DNA from: Acidobacteriota bacterium
Lineage (GTDB): Bacteria; Acidobacteriota; Terriglobia; Terriglobales; Acidobacteriaceae
Reading direction: 5' to 3'
Assembly (NCBI GenBank): GCA_021781255.1
Contig: JAJXXG010000146.1
Span: 1 to 12,456 of the forward strand
Length of the DNA: 12,456 nt
Shown piece after piece: positions 1 through 5,001 of the stretch (its first letter is position 1; each line of letters starts with the position of its first letter). The translations under genes and the position numbers were made by a program. A model generated the notes under the pieces. That model was not told where the DNA came from and ran no database searches. It saw only the letters and a list, made by a program, of their open reading frames with translations.

Positions 1-38
1 CCGAGAAACTGGCCATGCTCGACCTGGTGGAGAACTGA
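1..38 (+). CDS. 3' end of an unidentified gene upstream of cheB (partial)
   Basis: The frame starting at base 3 reads EKLAMLDLVEN and stops with TGA at 36-38. Only about 11 residues are visible, too few to assign a family. The stop lies 3 nt before the cheB start, and the cheB ribosome binding site (GGAGA, 29-33) lies inside this gene, so the two are almost certainly co-transcribed. A chemotaxis partner such as CheW, CheA or a receptor would fit the context, but that is inference from position only. Confidence 0.55.
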   Translation, partial: EKLAMLDLVEN

Positions 39-41
39 ACC

Positions 42-1181
42 ATGCCCCACGTCCGGCGCGCCCGCATTCTCATCGTGGACGACTCCGCCGTTATGCGCAG
101 CCTGCTGCGCTCCGTCGTCATCGCCGACCCCGCGCTCGAAGTTGCAGGCACGGCCGCCGACGGGCAGTCGGCCCTGGGAATCCTCGACAGCCTCCGCCCC
201 GACCTCGTGGTGCTCGACGTGGAAATGCCCGTCATGGACGGCCTTGCCACCCTGAGACAGTTGCGCGCCCGCGGTCACACGATGCCGGTCGTCGTGTGCA
301 GCTCGCTCACCCAGCGCGGGGCCCGCGTCACCATCGAGGCCCTTGCCGGCGGCGCATCGGACTACGTCGCCAAGCCCGCCGGGCAGGACGGCCGCGAAGC
401 CGCCTTCCACGAGCTCTCCCGCGAGCTTCTTCCGCGCATTCACGCCCTTACCGGCGCAGTGCTGGAGCAGCCGGCCTTTTCTCCTGCTCCGCTTCAGACG
501 CCTGTGCCGTCCTGGCCTTCCGTAGTGCATGCTTCGCCGCTTGCGCAGCCCTGCTCGCCCGCGCCGTCAGTGCTCGTCATCGGCGTTTCCACCGGCGGCC
601 CGGCTGCCCTTGATGTCCTGCTGCCCACGCTGCCCGCAAGCTTTCCGATTCCCGTGCTGGTCGTCCAGCACATGCCCGAGTTATTCACCCGGCTGCTCGC
701 TGAGCGCCTCGCCGAGTGCTGCCGCATGCGCGTGCGCGAAGCTGCCCAGGGAGAAAGCGTATGCCCCGGTGTCATCCACATCGCCCGAGGCAACTGGCAC
801 CTTCAGGTGCATTCCGCCGCTCTGGCAGGCCAGCTCCCAACACTTCACCTCACCCAGACCCCGCCGGAGAACCACTGTCGCCCCGCCGTCGATGTGCTCT
901 TCCGCAGCGCCGCCGCCGCCTTCGGAGCAGGCGTTCTCGCCGTCGTTCTTACCGGCATGGGCTCAGACGGGCTCGCAGGATGTCGCGCCATCCGTGCGCA
1001 TGGCGGCGCCGTTCTTGCCCAGGATCGCCAAACCAGCACCATATGGGGCATGCCCGGCGCGGTCTCTGCCGCGGGCCTCGCGCATCGCGTGCTCCCGCTT
1101 CCCGCCATCGCGCCGGAGATTCTCCGGCTCGTCTCCCGAAGCCAGTGCGAAACCCGCGACACCCGCCAGGCGGTTGTGTAG
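42..1181 (+). CDS. cheB: Chemotaxis response regulator protein-glutamate methylesterase CheB
   Basis: CheB removes methyl groups from glutamates of chemoreceptors (and deamidates glutamines) in the cytoplasm, countering CheR during adaptation. At 379 aa it is slightly longer than the usual ~350. Residues 8-125 form a receiver domain: acidic pair D13-D14, phospho-acceptor D59 in LDVEMPVMDG, conserved S87/S88 and K111 in AKPAG. A proline- and serine-rich linker covers about 140-172. Residues 175-365 are the methylesterase domain, with S183 in GVSTGGP, H210 in VQHMP and D309 in GMGSDG matching the Ser-His-Asp triad of characterised CheB proteins. The ATG at 42 is preceded by GGAGA 8 nt upstream. 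cheR follows after 2 nt. Phosphorylation of D59 by CheA would activate the esterase, as known for the family. All key residues are present, so the protein should be functional. Confidence 0.96.
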   Translation: MPHVRRARILIVDDSAVMRSLLRSVVIADPALEVAGTAADGQSALGILDSLRPDLVVLDVEMPVMDGLATLRQLRARGHTMPVVVCSSLTQRGARVTIEALAGGASDYVAKPAGQDGREAAFHELSRELLPRIHALTGAVLEQPAFSPAPLQTPVPSWPSVVHASPLAQPCSPAPSVLVIGVSTGGPAALDVLLPTLPASFPIPVLVVQHMPELFTRLLAERLAECCRMRVREAAQGESVCPGVIHIARGNWHLQVHSAALAGQLPTLHLTQTPPENHCRPAVDVLFRSAAAAFGAGVLAVVLTGMGSDGLAGCRAIRAHGGAVLAQDRQTSTIWGMPGAVSAAGLAHRVLPLPAIAPEILRLVSRSQCETRDTRQAVV

Positions 1182-1183
1182 CC

Positions 1184-2011
1184 ATGTCCGCCGGCCCCAG
1201 CGCGGACTACGCCTTCCTGCGCCAGATCGTCTTCAACCACTCGCAGAATGTTCTCGACCCCTCGCGCGATTACCTCTTCGACGCGCGCCTCGCGCATCTG
1301 TTGCGCATCCATGGCATCAACAGCGTCCAGCGGCTTGTCCATCACCTGCGCCGCAGCAAAGATCCGCTCCTCGAGCGCGCCATCGCCGAAGCCATGACCA
1401 TCAACGAAACCAGCTTCTTCCGCGACAGCCGTCCCTTTGAGCTGCTGCGCTCCGAGTTGCTTCCCAGGCTCATCGAGGCGCGTCGCCTCTCGCGCAGCCT
1501 TCGCTTCTGGTCCGCCGCCTGCTCCACAGGCCAGGAGGCGTACAGCCTCGCGATCCTCATCCGCGAGCATTTCCCGCTTCTTGCCTCATGGAATATCCGC
1601 ATCGAAGGCACTGACATTGCCTCCGAGGTCGTCCAGCGCGCGCGCCAGGGCCTCTACCACCGCATTGAAATCAATCGTGGCCTGCCCGCACGCTTCATCG
1701 TTCGCTATTTCGACTGCCACGACGACGACTGGATTGCCAAACCCGAGTTGCGCCGTCTCTGCCACTTCCGGCAGGCCAACCTCTGCGTCGCGCCGCTCCC
1801 GTTCCATGAGCGCTTTGACGTCATCCTGCTGCGCAACGTCATGCTCTACTTCGCGCAGCAGGCGCGCCTCGCTCTGCTTGCTGGCATGCACGGCCTCCTC
1901 GCCCCTGACGGCGTCCTGCTTCTCGGCTCCGCCGAACAGCCCGCCGATCTTTCGCTCTGGACGCCCGTCCTCAGCGGCGGCAGCTGCTACTACCGTCCTC
2001 TCCCTGCCTGA
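1184..2011 (+). CDS. cheR: Chemotaxis protein methyltransferase CheR
   Basis: CheR is an S-adenosylmethionine-dependent methyltransferase that methylates receptor glutamates. The product is 275 aa, a normal length for CheR without extra TPR modules. The N-terminal helical domain (about 1-85) ends in TINETSFFR (72-80), a CheR signature. The SAM-binding domain has FWSAACSTGQEAYS (108-121), the GTDI segment (142-145) followed by the A-x-x-G-x-Y element, and LLRNVMLYF (215-223). The usual glycines after the first strand are replaced by AAC, a mild variation. The same frame is open back to 716, but ATG 1184 fits best: it lies 2 nt after the cheB stop, has AGGCGG 10 nt upstream, and begins where CheR homology begins. 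It forms an operon with cheB, so methylation and demethylation enzymes are made together. Confidence 0.95.
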   Translation: MSAGPSADYAFLRQIVFNHSQNVLDPSRDYLFDARLAHLLRIHGINSVQRLVHHLRRSKDPLLERAIAEAMTINETSFFRDSRPFELLRSELLPRLIEARRLSRSLRFWSAACSTGQEAYSLAILIREHFPLLASWNIRIEGTDIASEVVQRARQGLYHRIEINRGLPARFIVRYFDCHDDDWIAKPELRRLCHFRQANLCVAPLPFHERFDVILLRNVMLYFAQQARLALLAGMHGLLAPDGVLLLGSAEQPADLSLWTPVLSGGSCYYRPLPA

Positions 2012-2120
2012 AGTCAGCGGTGCAACCTTCGCAGCAGACATCGCCTCCCATAGCAAGCGGGTTATCTCTCACCGGCCTATTCCGTTACGATGGTAGACTC
2101 CGTAAGCCAACAAGGTGCTA

Positions 2121-3311
2121 ATGCGACTTTCCCAATGCCCAGTGCTCGCGCTGCTTTTGCTGCCCATGGTTATGACTGCTCAAGACGAAGCAGGCGCGCC
2201 CTACCAGGTCTTCGCCGGCGGCAGCTTTATTTCAAACTCCTTCAACGGAACCCCCGGTTCGCGCTCTCCCCTGACCGGATGGGATGCAGCCGTGGCCCTG
2301 CCAGCCTGGCGTCACCTGCGGTTCAAAGTCGATGTCTCTGGCTTCAACGGAAGCAACGTCGGCGCTCCGCAGCATGCGCTTGCCATCATGGGCGGAGCCC
2401 AGTACGAACACACGTTTAGGCGCGAGCTGCTCTACGCGCATGCGCTCTTCGGGGATATCGGCTTAAATCGCAACTGGGGCCCCGGAGGAGCCCCGGGCGG
2501 TACCGCATCCTTTGCCGTTCTGCTCGGTGGCGGCGTGGATACACCCATCAGCCGCCATCTCGCCATCCGCGTGGAAGCTAACATGCAGCACACGAATTTT
2601 GCCTTGATCCAGAGCCGATCTGATCCGGTGCCCTACCGCATTCCGGGCCTTCCCACATATTTCGCGCGCCTCACCACCGGCCTCGTCTGGACCCCACGTC
2701 TCGCGCATCCCGGCAGCCTTGCCAACGCGGCCATCCAAGGCGATCAGCCGCCGGTTGAAAGCGAGCTGATCTATGAAACCCTGAACTCCTTCGGTCACTT
2801 TCACATCTTCGCGTACTCGTGGTGGAGCTATCTCAACCTCGCAGGCGTTGAGTACGATCGCCATTCCTGGGGCAGGTTCATCGGAGCGGATATGGATTAC
2901 GTCGCCGAGATTCTTCCCGTTGTCATCCTGCGCCAACCAGCCAAAACAGACGTCTTCGGCGATCCATTGAGCACAGCCCACAAGACCGTTGCAGGCTTCG
3001 GCGTTTCGCCCATCGGCCTGCGCATGATCTGGCGCAATGGCAAGCGGTGGAAGCCCTATTACCTCATCAAGGCCGGCATGGTCGGATTCAACAAGAAGGC
3101 ATTGTCCGAATACGCTTCCTACGAGGACTTCACCCTGCAACAAAGCATCGGCATGCAATTTCGCTTGAATGACAGATGGGACATCCGCACCGGCATCAGC
3201 GACTTTCATTTCTCCAATGCGTTTCTGGTGCCCAACAATCCGGGCATCGACGAAATGTCCTACAACGTCGGCCTGTCCCTGCACCTCAAGCCCCGCCACA
3301 TCCGCTTCTGA
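2121..3311 (+). CDS. Outer-membrane protein: OmpA-like barrel fused to a PagL-like lipid A deacylase barrel
   Basis: The product is 396 aa with an N-terminal signal peptide: MRLSQ, a hydrophobic core to about residue 18, and likely cleavage after A20 (MTA/QDE). Residues 26-195 alternate as in a small OmpA-like beta-barrel and end with FARLTTGLVWTP. Residues 215-396 resemble the PagL / acyloxyacyl hydrolase family, with GFGVSPIGLRMIW (292-304) and H363-F-S365-N366-A367 followed by PNNPGIDE (371-378). In Pseudomonas PagL a His-Ser-Glu triad removes the 3-O-acyl chain of lipid A. Here H363 and S365 are in place, and the Glu position (H+14) is D377, followed by E378. The terminal residue is Phe, as in many outer-membrane barrels. 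Position 2115 offers an in-frame GTG, but ATG 2121 is preferred because AAGGTG lies just upstream. The gene lies 109 nt after cheR and is probably a separate unit. The barrel and secretion calls are firm; the enzyme activity is inferred. Confidence 0.78.
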   Translation: MRLSQCPVLALLLLPMVMTAQDEAGAPYQVFAGGSFISNSFNGTPGSRSPLTGWDAAVALPAWRHLRFKVDVSGFNGSNVGAPQHALAIMGGAQYEHTFRRELLYAHALFGDIGLNRNWGPGGAPGGTASFAVLLGGGVDTPISRHLAIRVEANMQHTNFALIQSRSDPVPYRIPGLPTYFARLTTGLVWTPRLAHPGSLANAAIQGDQPPVESELIYETLNSFGHFHIFAYSWWSYLNLAGVEYDRHSWGRFIGADMDYVAEILPVVILRQPAKTDVFGDPLSTAHKTVAGFGVSPIGLRMIWRNGKRWKPYYLIKAGMVGFNKKALSEYASYEDFTLQQSIGMQFRLNDRWDIRTGISDFHFSNAFLVPNNPGIDEMSYNVGLSLHLKPRHIRF

Positions 3312-3425
3312 GCACCGCGTCAAGCCGGCAGGGCAGGTTTGCGTGCAAGCACACAATAGAATCCGCCTGCTCTTCGATGCGCCATCAAATTTTTTTCTGG
3401 GGAAAGCCCAAGATCCACCTGATGC

Positions 3426-3444
3426 CTGGTGCCGGGAGGGGGGG
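3426..3444 (-). repeat. Displaced copy of the tRNA-Leu 3' end (att-like direct repeat, distal)
   Basis: CTGGTGCCGGGAGGGGGGG is identical to 4854-4872. Read on the minus strand it gives part of the T-arm, the acceptor strand TCCCGGC, the discriminator A and CCA. Beyond the 19 nt, identity resumes after a 1-nt gap (CGAA against TCGAA) and then stops. No other tRNA arms are present here, so this is a fragment and not a second tRNA gene. Confidence 0.8.
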
Positions 3445-3490
3445 CGAATTTCTAAGCCCCACTGATTCTATGTAAGTTATTCATTTTTCA

Positions 3491-3529
3491 ATACCGCTCG
3501 AATCGCAGGAACAGCACGAATCGCGGTAT
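3491..3529. repeat. Short repeat cluster next to the left att-like copy
   Basis: ATACCGC (3491-3497) and GCGGTAT (3523-3529) form a 7-bp inverted repeat with a 25-nt spacer. Inside it CGAATCGC occurs twice in direct orientation (3499-3506 and 3517-3524, 18 nt apart). This lies 47-85 nt inside the island from the att-like copy. Such repeats could be arm-type recombinase or repressor binding sites, but the repeats are short and chance is possible. Confidence 0.4.
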
Positions 3530-3531
3530 CC

Positions 3532-3554
3532 ACACACGTATTACACACACGGAC
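3532..3554 (+). repeat. 23-nt direct repeat, left copy
   Basis: This stretch begins ACACACGTATT and ends CACACGGAC, and is identical over 23 nt to 4787-4809. Three more bases upstream match with one difference (TCC against TCT). The two copies flank both island genes in the same orientation. Confidence 0.85.
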
Positions 3555-3563
3555 TTTTCTTTC

Positions 3564-3592
3564 TTGTGGATTTTTGAAGCCATGAATATGAG
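3564..3592 (+). promoter_or_regulatory. Possible sigma-70-type promoter for the DUF4145-like gene
   Basis: TTGTGG (3564-3569) and TATGAG (3587-3592) are separated by exactly 17 nt, and the -10 box ends 38 nt before the ATG at 3631. The boxes match the consensus at only about 3 and 4 of 6 positions, so this is a weak call. Part of the left 23-nt repeat lies just upstream and could hold a regulator site. Confidence 0.25.
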
Positions 3593-3630
3593 CATGTATC
3601 ATTCCCCCGAAGGGCGGAGGGAAGTCACAT

Positions 3631-4284
3631 ATGGAAATTGAGTTGATGTTATCTGAGAAAGTCAAAGCTTTCATCGAGACAGTTGATCATGATTTCAGAT
3701 TGACAAAGCAGGAGCGGGCTGAATCTGCACGCGCGCGCGAACTCATTAACGTCATAGTGGACCACTTGGTCAAAGCACGAGAGACGATTATGGACAACAA
3801 ATTGGATTTCCTCGAAAAATGTATTGAAAACGAGCGTGAGATTATTGAGGAGTTTCTTGATGAACGCTACACGCGGGATGTCATCGATGAAGTTTCCGGA
3901 TATGTCCAGCGCACCTTGGAGCTATCTCAAATGAAATGCGCGACGATCCCGTCCAAAATTACGAACGGGTACCTACGTGAGGCGGTGCGCACCTATATCC
4001 TCGGACTGCCACAGGCCTCGGTTGCACTCAGTCGCGCTGCTGTCGAACAAGCTCTAAAGGAGGGGATGGGCTATCAATCGACTAGGACATTTGTCGCGAT
4101 GAACGATTTATTAGTCGAGGCCCAAACTGGCGGCGTGATTGACAAAGCGCATCAACAGCTTGCTCGCGAAGTAGCTGATGCCGCTGATGACGTCCTGCAC
4201 GAAAAGCCAACAACTCTCTCTAATGCCCTAGATGTCTTAGTTAAGATGCGTGGAGTTCTCCAGTTCATATACTCATGGGAATAG
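3631..4284 (+). CDS. DUF4145-like helical protein carried by the island
   Basis: The product is 217 aa, soluble, with no signal peptide or membrane segment. Residues 1-100 are charged and helical with a coiled-coil look, centred on the run of Glu and Lys at about 48-78. Residues 113-217 resemble the DUF4145 domain: an amphipathic helix with AVRTYILGLPQASVALSRAA, then EQALKEGMG, a GVIDKAHQQLA segment, the DDVLHE stretch where relatives carry a conserved His after an Asn/Asp-rich turn, and a final helix ending in LQFIYSW. DUF4145 domains are known alone, or fused to type I restriction subunits and other proteins of defence islands; their biochemical role is not established. No catalytic residues can be named. 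The start is set by ATG 3631 with GGAGG (3616-3620) 10 nt upstream; an in-frame ATG at 3646 is less well placed. Codon use is more A/T-rich than the neighbours, consistent with horizontal transfer. The family call is from pattern memory. Confidence 0.75.
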   Translation: MEIELMLSEKVKAFIETVDHDFRLTKQERAESARARELINVIVDHLVKARETIMDNKLDFLEKCIENEREIIEEFLDERYTRDVIDEVSGYVQRTLELSQMKCATIPSKITNGYLREAVRTYILGLPQASVALSRAAVEQALKEGMGYQSTRTFVAMNDLLVEAQTGGVIDKAHQQLAREVADAADDVLHEKPTTLSNALDVLVKMRGVLQFIYSWE

Positions 4285-4449
4285 TTCACGGCAGCTTGCA
4301 ATTCCCGGCCAATGTGGTTTAGTGAATTTGTGATTCGTTGATGGGGATAGCTTGGCGGTGGCGACTAATCTGCTAGCGTGAAATGACTCAGGAACCGCCC
4401 CGTAAATTTGGTCGCCCTTTCCCATCGGCGAATCATTCGTCGTCCTTTG

Positions 4450-4460
4450 AAAACTTGGGG
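4450..4460 (+). repeat. 11-nt inverted repeat, left arm
   Basis: AAAACTTGGGG is the exact reverse complement of CCCCAAGTTTT at 4729-4739. The pair encloses the whole 80-aa reading frame, with its left arm 17 nt before the ATG and its right arm 8 nt after the stop. It could be a terminal repeat of a tiny insertion unit or a chance match. Confidence 0.55.
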
Positions 4461-4477
4461 TACAAAACGAATCATCT

Positions 4478-4720
4478 ATGCACTATCGAAATGGCAGAGA
4501 AGCGCAGAACGGAGACAAGATTGTTAAGTTGAACGGAGGCACCGTCGTATCGTTTGGCGTTCTTCATAGCGCGACGCCTGGGAATGATTATTGCAATGGC
4601 AATATCGCGCCAGTTCAGCCGACCAATGATGGGGCTTGCATGGTGGACTGCCTTCATGTCGATGACTTGGCGGCAATCCTCGCGGAAAAAGGTTTAGATA
4701 AGCGGCCAGAAGGAAAATAA
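4478..4720 (+). CDS. Unrecognised 80-aa protein in the island
   Basis: I do not recognise a named family. The frame encodes 80 aa from the only available ATG; an in-frame stop lies at 4448-4450. The first half (NGREAQNGDKIVKLNGGTVV) has the Gly-Asp-turn pattern of a small beta-barrel such as an SH3/KOW-like fold. It is followed by PGNDYCNGNIAP and DCLHVDDLAAILAEKG, with two Cys (C39 and C58 or close) and a His-Asp-Asp cluster ahead of a short helix. There is no signal peptide or membrane segment. No strong ribosome binding site precedes it; the nearest purine run is GGGG at 4457-4460, 17 nt away. The gene lies 193 nt after the DUF4145-like gene in the same orientation, and is bracketed by an 11-nt inverted repeat. 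The ordered composition and intact frame favour a real gene, but short length keeps confidence moderate. Confidence 0.6.
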   Translation: MHYRNGREAQNGDKIVKLNGGTVVSFGVLHSATPGNDYCNGNIAPVQPTNDGACMVDCLHVDDLAAILAEKGLDKRPEGK

Positions 4721-4728
4721 ACTAATCG

Positions 4729-4739
4729 CCCCAAGTTTT
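4729..4739 (+). repeat. 11-nt inverted repeat, right arm
   Basis: CCCCAAGTTTT pairs with 4450-4460. It lies 8 nt after the stop of the 80-aa gene. Confidence 0.55.
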
Positions 4740-4786
4740 TAGTGAATGAAGTAAGCAAACCATTATCTATAAGATGAAGGTGGTCT

Positions 4787-4809
4787 ACACACGTATTACA
4801 CACACGGAC
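4787..4809 (+). repeat. 23-nt direct repeat, right copy
   Basis: Identical over 23 nt to 3532-3554 and in the same orientation. It lies 44 nt inside the island from the tRNA-borne att-like copy, against 87 nt for the left repeat. It could be an arm-type recombinase site or the scar of an internal duplication. Confidence 0.85.
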
Positions 4810-4853
4810 ACTTCGAGTATTCAGCTAATTTGTTTTGAATGAATTACATATTG

Positions 4854-4872
4854 CTGGTGCCGGGAGGGGGGG
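4854..4872 (-). repeat. tRNA-borne att-like direct repeat (proximal)
   Basis: This is the 19-nt stretch at the tRNA-Leu 3' end (CCA, discriminator, acceptor strand and part of the T-arm) that recurs at 3426-3444. It marks the tRNA-side boundary of the island. Confidence 0.8.
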
Positions 4873-4942
4873 TCGAACCCCCATGACCGCAAGGGTCGGC
4901 GGATTTTGAGTCCGCTGCGTCTGCCAGTTCCGCCATCCCGGC
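4855..4942 (-). tRNA. tRNA-Leu (anticodon CAA), CCA encoded
   Basis: Read on the minus strand this folds as a class II tRNA of 85 nt plus an encoded CCA. The acceptor stem is GCCGGGA with TCCCGGC, discriminator A (4858) and CCA (4857-4855). The anticodon stem GCGGA/TCCGC closes the loop CTCAAAA, giving anticodon CAA, which reads UUG leucine codons. A long variable arm has GACC/GGTC pairing, and the T-arm is GGGGG-TTCGACC-CCCCC. The gene is intact: the island joins exactly at its 3' end and restores the sequence. It lies 59 nt downstream of the minus-strand acyltransferase fusion gene. Confidence 0.97.
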
Positions 4943-5001
4943 ATTTGGGTGGGGCAGATTCAGTGTACCCGATTCAGTGAAGCGGGCAAGGGAAGTGCGC
5001 C

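Larger units (their letters stand above)
3312..3630. other. Intergenic stretch crossing the left edge of the tRNA-linked island
   Basis: No convincing gene lies in this 319-nt stretch. The first ~114 nt (3312-3425) look like ordinary chromosomal spacer. The tRNA 3'-end copy is at 3426-3444. The rest is AT-richer and holds two CGAATCGC direct repeats, a 7-bp inverted repeat, the left 23-nt repeat and the leader of the 217-aa gene. A 65-codon minus-strand frame (3477-3674) crosses these repeats and is rejected as a gene. Confidence 0.6.
3426..4872. mobile_element. Small integrative element or remnant at tRNA-Leu(CAA), no integrase
   Basis: The segment is bounded by two direct copies of the tRNA-Leu 3' end: 3426-3444 and 4854-4872. 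The second copy belongs to the intact tRNA gene. Recombination between them would release 1428 bp. The interior is visibly poorer in GC than the flanks, and its genes use many A/T-ending codons (ATT, AAA, GAT, TTA), unlike the C/G-ending codons on both sides. An element inserted downstream of a tRNA 3' end, with a short displaced copy of that end at the far side, is the known pattern for tyrosine-recombinase islands and phages. The cargo is a DUF4145-like gene and an 80-aa unknown gene. No integrase, excisionase or transposase is seen, so it is either a remnant or a minimal element mobilised in trans. Confidence 0.7.

Noticed and set aside
716..1183. Upstream extension of the cheR frame to an ATG at 716
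   Set aside because: It would overlap most of cheB, and its translation is Arg/Pro-rich with no homology. The ATG at 1184 has correct spacing and begins at CheR homology.
2012..2120. Promoter or terminator between cheR and the outer-membrane protein gene
   Set aside because: No hairpin followed by a T-run and no convincing -35/-10 pair with normal spacing was found.
3426..3450. A second, truncated tRNA gene
   Set aside because: Only the acceptor 3' strand, CCA and part of the T-arm are present. The sequence diverges after 19-23 nt, which fits an integration footprint better than a decayed tRNA.
3477..3674. 65-codon minus-strand frame with a CNTC pair across the left 23-nt repeat
   Set aside because: It overlaps the start of the better supported 217-aa gene on the opposite strand and is largely made of the repeats. 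No ribosome binding site or family resemblance was seen.
4383..4532. 49-codon plus-strand frame (MTQEPPRKFGRPF...) overlapping the 80-aa gene start
   Set aside because: It is short, lacks a clear ribosome binding site, and runs out of frame into the better supported 80-aa gene. It could be a decayed gene end, but nothing supports that.
3469..4850. TATGTAA-N4-TTCATT near the left end and its approximate inverse near the right end of the island
   Set aside because: The match is imperfect, AT-rich and at unequal distances from the two att-like copies (24 and 3 nt), so terminal inverted repeats are not supported.
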